Positions 26,401-34,100 of a stretch of 64,000 nt of DNA are shown in pieces. Position 1 is the first letter of the stretch. Each line of letters begins with the position of its first letter. This DNA is from Heterohyrax brucei (Eukaryota > Chordata > Mammalia > Hyracoidea > Procaviidae), in contig CM053146.1 of NCBI GenBank assembly GCA_028571685.1, positions 109,901,431 to 109,965,430 on the forward strand, written 5' to 3'. A program made the translations under genes and the position numbers. Under the pieces are notes generated by a model. It searched no databases and was not told the DNA's origin. It saw only the letters and a list, made by a program, of their open reading frames with translations.

Positions 26401-27894
26401 CAGTGCCTCACATGGCTTCAGACAACTTCATGCTTCTTTCACAACCCCTATGGTAGTTTTCAAAAACCTCAGAATAAGTCTCACTATGCATGTCATCTGT
26501 GTTTTAACCTATCTATAATGCAAGTGAAAATGGAAGTAAATTCAGCTCTCAAGAAATGAGTGTTTCTTCATCCGTTGCCTGCTGTATGCAGGGAAAAGAG
26601 CTTAACTGCAGCAGATGCTTGGTTTTTTGAGTGAAGAAAAGACATCCCCTTTCTTGAACATAAGCAAAGACAAAAGCGTGCCAGAGTTCATCTGAGGGTT
26701 ATATCACTAGTAATCGGGCCTCCTTGAGAATAACTCGATAAAATATTTCCCTGCTGCACAAGCGCTGTCCTTGTTTTCAGAGTACTGATATGCTGTGCTC
26801 TGGACAGAACAGGAGAGCGGTACGAGACCTAGGAAATCAGGAAAGAAGAATATGGAGGGAATAGCAGGAGGTGTAAAAGCGCGGCCCAGCATGGTGAATA
26901 CTGTAGGTTTGTGGAATTAACTGTCACTTAAAGTACCAGCTTTTTTTTTTTAAGCACAGAATGAGCCACATAGAAGCTCTATATACTTACCTCCTTGAAG
27001 AAACAGTCTTCAAATGACATTTGCCCTTTCTTACGGGTTGGAGAAAATGAATTTGAAAAACTGGGTATCTTTGCTCTTGAAAAGTATCAAGATTAAGTGG
27101 TGCTGAACTTGGACAACAAAATTGTGATCTTCATGTATCTGCTATAAACTTGCTGTACAGATCACCAGAAGAGAAAATTGCCAATGATTGTTAGCTACAA
27201 AATGCAGAAAACTGAGAATCTCATCCGCTGGAACTTTACAAGCTTGTTTTGCCTACTTAAATCTAACCCCACTGAACTGTATACCGTGGTATCTAACAGT
27301 GGAAAAGACCCTGTGTGACTAACTATTCTTTATCATGCTTCTTTGCATATATAAAGAAATAATATGAAGCCCAAGAAAACATCTTTTAAACTAACTATGC
27401 TATGAGGATGTCATCTTGTGCTTTTGGCTTATCGTGAACAGACAACTACCCGGGGAAAAACTGAGAAATTCTAGTCTGTGCACTAAACAGAACCTAATTT
27501 TTTTAGATAAATTTTGATTCTACCAAATAGTAGTGAATCCCAATATCCATCTGTAGAATCCCTTGTGGTATACTAGTGAAAAGGTGTGGCAGCTAACCGA
27601 AAAGATCAGCGGTTCAAAACCACCAGGCACTCCTTAGAAGCCCTATAGGACAGTCCTACTCTGCCCTATTGGGTGGCAGTGAGTCAGAACTGACTCAGTG
27701 GCATTGGATTTGGGTTTTTTGGTTTAGTATCCATGTGTAAAGTTTCTCTTATTTAGATATAAAACTGCTAATGGAAGACTGTGTTAACTATAAACTCTAT
27801 TTTACTTGTGTGTTTATGTCTTCTAAATTTTGTCTTTCCGATTCCACGGACTGATTCTAAATGCTCTAAGCCTTGGTCTATCCCTGTTGCCTAA
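2320..27894 (+). CDS. AOX3: Aldehyde oxidase AOX3-like gene, last nine coding exons (partial)
   Basis: Aldehyde oxidases are cytosolic molybdo-flavoenzymes (xanthine dehydrogenase family) that hydroxylate aldehydes and N-heterocycles at a molybdopterin centre. Nine exons (2320-2415, 3255-3383, 5095-5169, 6460-6512, 16284-16398, 18102-18167, 19757-19945, 24266-24433, 27841-27894) join in one frame and encode the C-terminal part of the Moco-binding domain, equivalent to exons 27-35 of 35. Diagnostic stretches include [38 protein letters not shown] and the C-terminal KPWSIPVA. Those stretches fit my memory of rodent AOX3 better than AOX1 or AOX4. The first 2.3 kb is the upstream intron; earlier exons lie outside the window. 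Two lesions stand out: the catalytic GLGE glutamate is lysine (24275-24277), and the terminal exon acceptor is CG (27839-27840). Frames are otherwise open, so this is either a recent pseudogene or a catalytically altered enzyme. Confidence 0.85.
3255..3383 (+). CDS. AOX3: AOX3 exon 28 equivalent
   Basis: The exon is 129 nt, 43 codons, phase 0. Acceptor tgtgcag and donor cag|gtgatg are normal. The peptide begins [20 protein letters not shown] and ends [13 protein letters not shown]. The VPNT...DVNGKAV part is the conserved cofactor-contact region of the family. The SYIHL and NTVTVPNT wording favours the AOX3 paralogue. Confidence 0.92.
4277..4423. repeat. Two-copy tandem duplication, about 74 bp unit
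   Basis: Units 4277-4350 and 4351-4423 align end to end. Shared landmarks are catgct, ccatttcc/cctttccc, ctattctg, aacattt/aatattt and gcagac. Similarity is roughly 70-75 percent by eye. It may be part of an unrecognised LTR. Confidence 0.65.
5095..5169 (+). CDS. AOX3: AOX3 exon 29 equivalent
   Basis: The exon is 75 nt, 25 codons, with acceptor tgcag|aat and donor cag|gtgagt. It encodes [20 protein letters not shown] followed by SWEDQ. The last codon is Gln where I recall Trp in relatives. Otherwise it is a normal exon in frame with both neighbours. Confidence 0.92.
5375..5460. mobile_element. MER5A-like hAT fragment
   Basis: The stretch ccaggagtctgcatttctg followed later by tgctgctcgatcacacttta resembles the core of the MER5A nonautonomous hAT transposon. 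It is short and diverged. Confidence 0.5.
5941..6090 (-). mobile_element. AfroSINE, near full length
   Basis: Reverse-strand copy running from gtgctgttgagtcaatactg to cttaaccatttcaccacca. All internal blocks are present, including the box B region (attcaaactgccaac). Confidence 0.85.
6460..6512 (+). CDS. AOX3: AOX3 exon 30 equivalent
   Basis: The exon is 53 nt, 17 codons plus two bases, with acceptor ttttgcag|gtt and donor ttttaa|gtaagg. It encodes [17 protein letters not shown]. The split codon is completed by the first base of the exon at 16284. The SLSATGYF motif is typical of the family. A long intron of about 9.8 kb follows. Confidence 0.9.
7543..8538 (-). mobile_element. MaLR-like solo LTR, split by a second LTR
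   Basis: The antisense LTR runs from tgtcttagtcatctagtgct to cacagttcaatccatgacc. The same family appears at 38100-38640 and 57836-58352. Its sense start (catggattgaactgtgtccc) resembles mammalian MaLR/MLT LTRs. The element is interrupted at 7931-8419 by a sense-oriented relative. Confidence 0.7.
7931..8419 (+). mobile_element. MaLR-like solo LTR inserted in a related LTR
   Basis: This 489-bp element begins TG (tgccatggcctgaattgtgt) and ends CA (gctgacaaagaca). It is flanked by the exact 5-bp duplication ctcat at 7926-7930 and 8420-8424, as expected for ERVL/MaLR-type integration. Its orientation is opposite to the host LTR. Confidence 0.75.
8577..8745 (-). mobile_element. MIR SINE fragment
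   Basis: The reverse-strand MIR landmarks are atctcatttaatcttcccca, aatgaggacactgaaactca, and a diverged core up to aagactccaacc. Confidence 0.7.
9022..9235 (-). mobile_element. MIR SINE
   Basis: Reverse-strand copy: acatttattgaatccttt, tattttcccattttagaagt, actgagtctcaaagcaggta, and tagaacccaggtcaaggg. It covers most of the 260-bp consensus. Confidence 0.75.
9236..10084. other. AT-rich intron, nothing recognised
   Basis: No exon, repeat family or conserved open frame could be assigned by eye. Confidence 0.4.
10085..10800 (+). mobile_element. Old L1 3' UTR fragment (L1M type)
   Basis: Landmarks of the eutherian L1M 3' region appear in order: ttgaaacaatcagaaattca, ttctacataaccctaataca, gagtttgtctgatgtttctt, and tagttaataagtattctg. 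It is diverged and has no coding capacity. Confidence 0.6.
11288..11330 (-). mobile_element. Very short SINE/RTE 3'-end fragment
   Basis: The stretch gccaagccaagtgccgtcga followed by gtcgg is the reverse complement of the extreme 3' end of the afrotherian SINE/RTE family. It is followed by a CAA-rich run. It retains CpG sites, unlike most copies here. Confidence 0.55.
11331..12229. other. Unassigned intron, possibly part of the adjoining LTR
   Basis: I see no exon. Part of this interval, from about 11890 on, may belong to the ERV LTR described next, but I could not place its 5' edge. Confidence 0.4.
12230..12957 (+). mobile_element. ERV solo LTR or LTR 3' part
   Basis: A CCAAT box (12755-12759), a TATA-like ctataaaaag near 12795, AATAAA near 12810 and a C/T-rich R/U5-like segment follow one another, and the unit ends ...gggctggctcccggca. 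The stretch gcgggaccctgaaaagtg resembles ERV1 U5. No primer-binding site or gag follows, so this is probably a solo LTR. The 5' edge is uncertain. Confidence 0.5.
12529..12730 (+). repeat. Degenerate tandem repeats in LTR U3-like region
   Basis: About three and a half units of 55-60 bp recur, each with (g)accctaat/atcttaa, then (g)ttaacat or (g)ctaacat, then an A-rich run and accattgt/ccattatt. Enhancer repeats of this form are common in retroviral U3 regions. Confidence 0.5.
13230..13671 (+). mobile_element. Afrotherian L1 3' UTR, 5'-truncated
   Basis: It is the sense counterpart of 919-1517 and 36801-37422: gatggggctcacgaagttga, gaatggattggactttgcga, and a 3' end tattttcacttaatgataat followed by an A-rich tail. 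Confidence 0.7.
14386..14530 (+). repeat. Direct duplication, copy A
   Basis: It aligns almost colinearly with 15197-15343. Both start ataaatgctttgacttcaca and both contain tatctgaaagttgggtggag and tgaggttctgaaatcat or a close variant. Similarity is about 85-90 percent by eye. The family was not recognised. Confidence 0.75.
14712..14800 (+). mobile_element. AfroSINE 3' half
   Basis: Sense copy: atgaggcagttctactctgt, then a diverged gagtccaatttgactacaca and the GT-rich tail. The 5' half is absent. Confidence 0.75.
15197..15343 (+). repeat. Direct duplication, copy B
   Basis: Second copy of the segment at 14386-14530, with about 670 bp between them. A SINE fragment lies in the spacer. Confidence 0.75.
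15646..15890 (+). mobile_element. AfroSINE dimer (internally deleted unit plus full unit)
   Basis: A short unit at 15646-15730 starts agaaaccctaggtgg, jumps to ttctactctgtcatatagag and ends in a G/T tail. A full unit at 15731-15890 follows directly, starting agaaaccctggaagcata. The arrangement resembles 30534-30744. Confidence 0.75.
16284..16398 (+). CDS. AOX3: AOX3 exon 31 equivalent
   Basis: The exon is 115 nt, one base plus 38 codons. Acceptor is ctttcag|ggg and donor is cacaag|gtaaac. It encodes [19 protein letters not shown] followed by [33 protein letters not shown] is one of the best conserved stretches of the molybdenum domain. Confidence 0.94.
16399..17630. other. AOX3 intron, nothing recognised
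   Basis: AT-rich intronic sequence. I could not assign any repeat family or exon. Confidence 0.4.
17631..17808 (+). mobile_element. AfroSINE, long subfamily
   Basis: Sense copy with the extra block agatgtggcagtctgcttcc between box B and the 3' part. The same block appears at 50281-50468, and a related block at 42600-42677. Confidence 0.85.
18102..18167 (+). CDS. AOX3: AOX3 exon 32 equivalent
   Basis: The exon is 66 nt, 22 codons, phase 0. Acceptor is tatacag|aac and donor is ggacaa|gtacgt. It encodes [20 protein letters not shown] followed by GQ. The [14 protein letters not shown] stretch is a family signature and agrees with AOX3. Confidence 0.93.
18168..19756. other. AOX3 intron, possible old repeats
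   Basis: The 18440-18480 piece (gggaatctgtattttcaaca) hints at MER5. The 18830-18990 part resembles an ancient mammalian repeat I cannot name. No coding evidence is seen. Confidence 0.35.
19757..19945 (+). CDS. AOX3: AOX3 exon 33 equivalent
   Basis: The exon is 189 nt, 63 codons, phase 0. Acceptor is gtctcag|att and donor is tccaag|gtaagc. It encodes [20 protein letters not shown], then a stretch containing [10 protein letters not shown] and ending [11 protein letters not shown]. The full exon is open. IYSSK leads directly into the catalytic loop encoded by the next exon. Confidence 0.95.
20193..20352 (+). mobile_element. AfroSINE, full length
   Basis: Sense copy from tggaaagcctggtggagtag to gaactgactcaatagcagtg with a T/G tail. 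It lies in the intron between AOX3 exons 33 and 34. Confidence 0.88.
20353..21339. other. AOX3 intron, unassigned
   Basis: Somewhat GC-richer than its surroundings between 20690 and 21070. Possible old LTR, but no boundary or family was recognised. Confidence 0.35.
21340..21675 (+). mobile_element. L2 LINE 3' fragment
   Basis: The L2 3' landmarks occur in order: gtggtctagcacctgcctac, ttaggcctttgtacgtgcca, ctatctcagagcacctttta, and a diverged end near cagccaggacaggggctgtg. Confidence 0.6.
21677..21780 (+). mobile_element. AfroSINE, left part, split by L1
   Basis: Sense SINE with gcaaacagttaagcacttaa, ccttggaagacaggcctggt, and gccacagccttgaaaatccc. The element appears to resume at about 23217 after the L1. 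Confidence 0.6.
21800..23216 (+). mobile_element. L1 end of ORF2 plus 3' UTR
   Basis: The stretch ggcactgctggtggaaattt followed by atagaaataccatacaatcc and ctcctaggaatacatcctag is typical L1 sequence from the end of ORF2. It runs into the afrotherian 3' UTR and ends near tcaactttcacctaaagcac. It is 5'-truncated and non-coding. Confidence 0.7.
23217..23296 (+). mobile_element. AfroSINE, right part, after L1 insertion
   Basis: ctatggagcactactacact, then catggggtctccaggagtga and gcaactaacaacaa give the 3' end of the same SINE subfamily that starts at 21677. Confidence 0.55.
23297..24265. other. AOX3 intron, possible unknown LTR or retroposed piece
   Basis: The segment ends near 23845 with ccttaataaagcattgattc, i.e. 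an AATAAA. It is purine-rich around 23540-23760. No family was identified. Confidence 0.3.
24266..24433 (+). CDS. AOX3: AOX3 exon 34 equivalent, catalytic Glu replaced by Lys
   Basis: The exon is 168 nt, 56 codons, phase 0. Acceptor is ctacctag|gga and donor is gacctg|gtacgg. It starts [20 protein letters not shown] and ends [11 protein letters not shown]. In aldehyde oxidases and xanthine dehydrogenase this loop carries the invariant active-site glutamate (GLGE; E1270 in human AOX1 numbering as I recall). Here the codon at 24275-24277 is AAG (Lys), one transition from GAG. The rest of the exon is well conserved, so the alignment is not in doubt. Confidence 0.94.
24830..25080. mobile_element. 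Ancient DNA-transposon fragment (hAT/MER class)
   Basis: Stretches such as gtgctacccaatacaacatc, agatgtgccatgcgtatgaa and tatattgggttaaaaagtta match a mammal-wide nonautonomous DNA transposon whose exact name I cannot give. Confidence 0.5.
25600..25870. other. GC- and CpG-rich segment in an AT-rich intron
   Basis: At least a dozen CpG dinucleotides fall within about 270 bp, in contrast to the surroundings. Open frames exist on both strands but look like by-products of GC richness. No repeat or gene was recognised. It may be an old LTR or a retroposed fragment. Confidence 0.45.
26107..26258 (+). mobile_element. AfroSINE, full length
   Basis: Sense copy: tggtggagtagcggctaagc, tggcagttcagaccccccag, and tcgctatgaatcgggatgga. 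Confidence 0.85.
26259..27555. other. AOX3 intron 34, nothing recognised
   Basis: I looked here for an alternative terminal AOX exon and found none. No repeat family could be assigned. Confidence 0.4.
27556..27722 (+). mobile_element. AfroSINE just upstream of AOX3 terminal exon
   Basis: Sense copy: cttgtggtatactagtgaaa, ggttcaaaaccaccaggcac, and cagaactgactcagtggcat. It ends about 120 bp before the terminal exon, so it occupies the region just upstream of the expected branch point. Confidence 0.85.
27841..27894 (+). CDS. AOX3: AOX3 terminal coding exon with broken acceptor
   Basis: The reading ATT...TAA encodes [17 protein letters not shown] and stop, matching the expected AOX3 C-terminus, and phase 0 agrees with the preceding exon. 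The bases immediately before the exon are ctttccg, so the acceptor dinucleotide is CG instead of AG. The next in-frame AG is at 27869-27870, which would give PWSIPVA-stop directly after ...FTDL and lose ten residues. About 3.4 kb of intron precedes the exon. Confidence 0.85.
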   Translation: MPRTDSKCSKPWSIPVA

Positions 27895-28445
27895 TGTTTG
27901 GAGTTCAAGAAAGGAAGTTGACTTTCTGATGGATTTTAAGATGTGCCAGGTCACTAATATGGCATCTTTAAAATTAGGGGCAATTCTTAAATACTGTTGT
28001 AGTCACAAAATATCTTATAATTCCTGAGTATATGTAAAAGCAATTATATTCCTAGAGTTCCAACAAAAATAGGACATTTGATTCTGTCATTCTAACAGTT
28101 TTATTTGCGTGCAGGTCTTCCATGCTGATTTCATAAAGATAACACATACTTAGACCATTCACATTGCTATTCTGAGGAAAGTGTGCTTTTGTAGACAGGA
28201 GAACAGAAAGAATTTTGTGCTTGTTTCCTTGTTTACAGCGTGTTGTATGAAATGATATTCCTAAAGTCAATTTGATTGAGCTTTTATCATTAGTCTGTGT
28301 TAGAGTGTCATGAGCTATAATCCAAGGTGACTATAAAATCTATTGCTTACACTGCTTATTTGTTAATAATCCATTTGATTTTCCAGGTTTCTCTATTATC
28401 AGGGACTCATTGATTTCACTCAATAAAATGTTGGAACATCGTCTC
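27895..28445 (+). other. AOX3: Presumed AOX3 3' UTR and poly(A) signal
   Basis: The canonical AATAAA at 28422-28427 is the first one after the AOX3 stop that is followed closely by a GT-rich stretch (near 28456-28475). A 3' UTR of about 550 nt is therefore plausible. No repeat is obvious within it. The end point is a prediction only. Confidence 0.4.
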
Positions 28446-28689
28446 CTCAGATGATTTATTGTGGGGGAATTTAAAGAAACAGTAGTTTTCCAGAAATATT
28501 TATCACCTAATTATTCTGTTCATTGACATTTTTTTCCCCATATGTGTGTTCAAAACAAAGATTGGTTGTATTTGTGTTAAGCTGAGAATGGTCAAATAAT
28601 TGCAGTCAAGTATTAGGTTCAGATGGCATTAACATTTAATGTTTTGAGTATCTAAACCATCCAATTTATACATATGCAAATTTTTATAG

Positions 28690-28828
28690 CTGCTGTCATT
28701 GATTCAATTCCACCTCATAGAGTAGGACTGCCCCCCATAGAGTTTCTAAAGAGTGTCTGGCAGATTTGAACTGCCAGTCTTTACGTGAGCGGACGTAGCC
28801 CTTAACAACTGCACCACCAGAGACAGCA
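28690..28828 (-). mobile_element. AfroSINE
   Basis: Reverse-strand copy: tgctgtcattgattcaattc, gactgccccccatagagttt, and cttaacaactgcaccaccag. The tail part is slightly deleted. Confidence 0.82.
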
Positions 28829-29193
28829 CCGCTGTAAACACATTTAACTGAATGTGTCCTACTGAAAGTTTCCACTCCTTTTACATCACCTTTTCTCCTC
28901 AGCTGCCCTTCCTGAGTCTACTACTTTCAATTCAGCAGCAAATTGGGGTGCGGGGGCCCACCTGAAGAGTGCAGAGGGTGGCAGGCAAAGCAGCAGTAAG
29001 AAATTAAGGAATAATCTATATATGTGTCAGTCTTCAGGAATTTTTGTTGCTATGTAGCAATCAAAGTAACAACAACTGATGATTACGTTCCTCTCCTTTA
29101 CCAGCCTTTTCACATCTTCCACCTGCCTCGAGTCTCCCTGTAGCCCGGTAAGGCTGCCTCTGAGTACTCAGTGGATTCACTCCATGGAGCCTA
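28829..29193. other. Intergenic, nothing recognised
   Basis: No feature was identified apart from a purine-rich patch. Confidence 0.4.
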
Positions 29194-29356
29194 TGGAAAC
29201 TCTGGTGGCATAGTGGTCAAGTACTAGGGCTGCTAACCAGAAGGTCAGCAGTTCAAGTCCACCAGGTGCTCCTTGGAAGCTCTATGGGGCAGTTCTACTC
29301 TGTTCTATAGGGTCGCTATGAGTTGGAATTGACTTGATGGCTCTGGGTTTTATTTT
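29194..29356 (+). mobile_element. AfroSINE, first of a tandem pair
   Basis: Full-length sense copy with well-preserved head (tggaaactctggtggcatag) and body (cagcagttcaagtccaccag). Confidence 0.9.
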
Positions 29357-29520
29357 ATGGAGCCCTAGTGATGCAATGATTAAGAGTTAGGCTGCTAACT
29401 GAAAGGTTGGCAATTTGAATCCACCATCCTCTCCTTGGAAACCTTATGTGATAGTTCTACTCTGTGCGATAGGGTTGCTGTAAGAATTATCTTGATGAAA
29501 ATTGGTTTTGTTTTGTTTTG
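29357..29520 (+). mobile_element. AfroSINE, second of a tandem pair
   Basis: Sense copy directly abutting the previous one, more diverged (ggagccctagtgatgcaatg, ggcaatttgaatccaccatc), and ending in a TTTTG run. Confidence 0.88.
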
Positions 29521-30194
29521 TTTACACAAGTATCAGTTTCTCGATGGCAGGGATTGTGTCTTCTATTTCATAAACACACACACGCACCTAAGCAACACAA
29601 ATAAGATTCTTAAACTGACTACTAAGTGGTTAAGAGCTTCAAGTAGATTTGCTGGATTTGATAGTGAATGAACTAGGGGGAGGCCAAGGACTCCATTACA
29701 GAAAACTGTAAAAAAATGCATGGACGATGGACTAAAGGAAGGGGACTGGATACAGGGAGGCCAAAAGAGAATTACAGGAATCCGGAAGAGAGGATCCTGG
29801 ACCAGAGCTTCACACCTTGTGCTGAAGAAACCACATCCTGCCCCTACCCCGAGCATATTAGCCTAAGCCCTGGAACCAGACTCTTGCCACAGTTTCCTGT
29901 TCTGGTGTTCCAGTTTGTTGCTGAAACAAGTACCCAGCCCGTACTCAATAGTGTACAGCTGACTCTTTTCAGTCTCTTCTCCACAGGGACTGTCACTGGG
30001 CTGTACCCTTAGTACAGATGGTTCAGGCACCTGGACTTCATTATTGCTACCCATCTAGTGTCAAGTATTATCAGACTACCTGGGCTCCCGAAACTGTCTG
30101 CACTGCCAGGCTATGTCTTCTCGGCTGGGAACTGCATTTAGACCTGATTGTAGGCCTTATCAAATCAAATGACAGGACTGCTTGATTAGCCCTT
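29521..30194. other. Intergenic, unassigned
   Basis: Contains a short CA tract near 29575. No gene or recognised repeat was found. Confidence 0.4.
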
Positions 30195-30206
30195 GTGTCC
30201 CTGGAA

Positions 30207-30369
30207 GAAGCTTTGGTATTGTAGTGGCTAAGTGCCGTGGCTGCTAACCAAAAGGTCAGCAGTTTGAGTCCACCATGCACACTTTAGAAACTGTGGGGCA
30301 GTTCTACTCTGCCCTATAGGGTTGTTATCAGAATTGACTTGATGGCAGTGGGTTTGTTTTTTGGTTTTG
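30207..30369 (+). mobile_element. AfroSINE with 12-bp TSD
   Basis: Full-length sense copy. The 12-bp sequence gtgtccctggaa occurs exactly at 30195-30206 and 30370-30381 and delimits the insertion. Confidence 0.92.
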
Positions 30370-30533
30370 GTGTCCCTGGAACTGGACTTCATCTCCCTCA
30401 CTCCTAGAAAGTACAGCACACCTTGCCTTGAATCAACCAGAATTATTACTGCAAGAGTCTCAGTATTTGCTGAAATACGCCTCCGCATTCAGATCACTTC
30501 TGAATGAAATAGACTTTCCTAGATGCCAAATAA

Positions 30534-30744
30534 GAAACCCGACTGGCATAGTATGAGTCGTCATTGACTCAGTGGCAGTGAGTTTGTGTTTTGTTTTTTA
30601 AGTGGCATAATGGTTAAGAGCTACAGCTGCTAACCAGAAGGTTAAGAGCTCAAATCCACCAGCCACTCCTTGAAAACACCATGAGGCAGTTCTTTTCTGT
30701 CCTTTAGGGTCACTACGAGTCAAACTTGGTGGCTATAGGTAGTT
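30534..30744 (+). mobile_element. Dimeric AfroSINE with shared TSD
   Basis: An internally deleted unit (gaaacccgactggcatagta joined to gtcattgactcagtggcagt and a T tail) precedes a near-complete unit starting tggcataatggttaag. The 14-bp duplication tagatgccaaataa at 30520-30533 and 30745-30758 encloses both units, so they probably moved as one element or by nested insertion. Confidence 0.8.
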
Positions 30745-31104
30745 TAGATGCCAAATAAAACTTGACAAGACCCTTGTCAACCCAACTAGAAATAGAAGTT
30801 TCCTGGGAGAGGCTCAAGAGTAGTGAGGTAATGCACATGAAAGGCAATCCTCAAAGAAAACCCAGATGGCACTTGGGTTGCAATGGTATGTCAAAGCCCA
30901 TTAAGAAATGTGTTACTTGAGCTGCTCTGATGGTTTCATTATTAAGACTTCAAGCTAGTTCATATTTTCCTTACCTTATTATACCTTGATCATTTCTAAC
31001 ATAGGAAATGAGCCCGGAGCCCCAATGAAGCAGCCATCACATTCACATTATTTTCTTCATTCAACAGTCGTTTTTGAGTTCTTCTTATGGTCTGTCTCCC
31101 ACAT

Positions 31105-34100
31105 GCCTGTCAGTTTGTTAGCTATGTGTTGCTGTGCTGCTGAAAGCTATGCCACCAGTATTCAGATAGCAGCAAGGTTACCCATCGTGGACAGGTTTCA
31201 GCTGAGCTGCCAGACTAAGACTGACTAGGAAGAAGGACCCCTCGGTCTACTTCTGGAAAGAAGTAACCAGTGAAAACCTCATGAGGAGCAGTGAAACATT
31301 TATCTAATATAGTGCCAGAAAGTATGCCCCTCGAGTTGGAAGGCACTCAAAAATGGCTGTGAAAGAGCTGCCTCCTCCACCTAGAGTTAACCTTAATGAG
31401 GCAAATAGAGTCAAGCTTTCAAGGCCTTCATGTGCTTATATGGTGTGATTCCAAATGAGCTGAAACAGCTGCAAATATCTGTTGTTAGTTAGAACCTGGA
31501 CTGTTGGTGGTAGGAATCTAGGAAAATTGGAAATCATCAAAAATGAAAAGGAATGCACAAATACAGTGTCATAGGCATTAGTGAGCTGAAATGTACTAGT
31601 AATGTCATTTTGAATCAGACAATCATATAGTCTACTATGCTGGGAACAACAGCTTGAAGAGAAATGGCATTGCTTTCATTGCCAAAAAGGACATTCCAAA
31701 TCTATCTTGAAGTACAATGTTGTCTGTAATATTCATATGCCTTCAAGGAAGACCAGTTAATACAACTACTATTCAAATTTGCCAACCAACCACTAAGTCC
31801 AAAGATAAAGAAATGGAAGATTTTTACCAACTTCTGCAGTCTGAAATTGATCTAACATGCAATAAAGGTGCACTAATAATTACTGGCAATCAGCATGGGA
31901 AAGTTGGAAACAAAGAAGAAGGGTTGGTAGTTGGAAAATATTGCCTTGGTGATCGAAATGATGCTAGAGATTGCATAACAGAATTTTGCAAGACCAATGA
32001 CTTTCTCATTGCAAACACATTTCATCGCCAACATAATGGGCAACTGTACACATGAACCTCACCAGAGGGAATACACAGGAGTCCAATTGAGCACATCTGT
32101 GGAAAGAGATATTGGAAAAACTTAATACCATTAATCAGAACAAAGCCAGGGACCAACTGCAGATCAGACCATCAGTTACTCATAGACAAGTTCAAGGTGA
32201 AACTGAATAAAATTAGAACCAACGCACAAGAACCAAAGTATGACTTTGAGTATATCTCATTTGAATTTAGAAAACATTTCCAGAATAGATTAGACACATT
32301 GAACACTAATGACTGCAGACCAGACAAATTGTGGAATGGCATAAGGGCTTCATACATGGAGAAAGCATGAAGTCATTAAAAATACAAGACAGAAAGAATA
32401 AAACCAATATGGATGTTAGAAGAGACTCTGAAACTTGGTCTTGAATGTCAAGCAGCTAAAGCAAAAGGAAAAAATGATGAAGAAAAAGAGCTGAACAGAA
32501 GATTTCAAAGGGTAGCTTGAGAACACAAAGTGAACTGCATAATATTTTCACATGTGCAAAGACCTGGAGATAGAAAAACATACTCAGTGTTTTTCAGGTG
32601 AAAGAACTGAAGAAAAAATTCAAGTGTCAAGTTGCAATACTGAAGGATTCTACAGGGAAAATATTAAACAACACAGGAAGCATCAAAAAAAGATGAAAAG
32701 AATACATAGAATCACTATATCAAAAAGACCTGGTTGACATTCAACCATTTCAGGAGATAGTATATGATCGGGAGCTGATGGTACTGAAGGAAGAAGCCTA
32801 GGTGGCCCTGAAGGCTTTGGTGAAAAGCAAGATTCCAGGAATTGACAGAGTACCCATTGAGTTTTCTCGGCAAATGGATGCTGAGCTGGAAGTGCTTGCT
32901 CACTCACCTATACTAAGAAATTTGGAAGACAGATACCAGGCCCACCAGTTGGAAGAAGTCCATATTTAGGCCTATTCCCAAGAAAGCTGACCCAACTGAA
33001 TGTGAAAATTCTTAAACGATATCATTAATATCACACACAAGTAAAATTTTGCTGAAGATAATTTAAAAGCAACTCCAGCAGTATATTGACAGGAAGTTGC
33101 CAGAAGTTCAAGGCAGGTTCAGATGAAGTTATCAAACCAGGGTTATCATTTCTGATGTCAGATGGGTCCTGGCTGAAAGCAGAGAACACCAGAAAAATGT
33201 TTACTGTCTTTTATTGACTTTTCTAAGGCAGTCAACTGTGTGAATCATAACACACTATGGATAATATTGCAGAGAATGGGATTCTGAAAAACTTTATTGT
33301 GCTCATGAGGAATCTGCACATGGATCAAGAGGCAGTCATTCAAACAGAACAAGGGGATGCAGCTTGGTTTAAAATCAAGGAAAATGTTCATGAGGATTGT
33401 ATACTTTCACCACAGCTATTCAGGCCGTATGCTGAGCAACTAACTTGAGAAGCTGGACTGTATGAAGAAGAATGGGCATCAGGATTACTGGAGGACTCAT
33501 TAACAACGTGTGTTATTCAAGTGACACAACCTTGCTCACTGAAGGTGAAGAGGACTTGAAGCTCTTACTGATGACAATCAAAGATGAAGATCAAATCCTT
33601 CCAAATTATACCTCAAGATAAAGAAAACAAAAATCCTCACAACCGGACCAATAAGCAATATCATGATAAATGGAGTAAAGAGTGAGATTGTCAAGAATTT
33701 CATTTTGTTTGAAGCCACAATCAGCACCAAGAGAGCGGTAGTCACAAAAGCAAAGATGCATTGCATTGAGCAAATCTGCTACAAAAGACCTCTTTTAAGT
33801 GTTGAAAAGCAAAGATGTCATCTTGAGGACGAAGGTGTCCCTGGCCCAAGTTGTGATGTTTTCAATTGCCTCATGCATATGTGAAAGCTAAACAATGAAT
33901 ACGGAAGAATAAAGAAGAATTAATGCCTTTGAATTGCAGTGTTGGCAAAGCATAATGAATATACCATGGACTCCCCAATGAAGGAACGAACCTATCTTGG
34001 AAAAAGTACAACCAGAATGCATATTTAGGAGTAACAATTGTGAGGCTACATCTCACATCCTTTGGACATGTTGTTAGGAGGGATCCATCCCTGAAGAAAG

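Noticed and set aside
26259-27555. Alternative intact AOX3 terminal exon
   Set aside because: No other stretch in the intron encodes a PWSI-type C-terminus with a proper acceptor; only 27841-27894 matches.
2320-27894. Assignment of the left gene to AOX1 or xanthine dehydrogenase
   Set aside because: The wording of several exons ([32 protein letters not shown]) fits AOX3 better, although this relies on remembered rodent sequences.
31717-32055. Independent endonuclease gene
   Set aside because: It is the surviving open piece of the degenerate RTE LINE, with altered catalytic residues.
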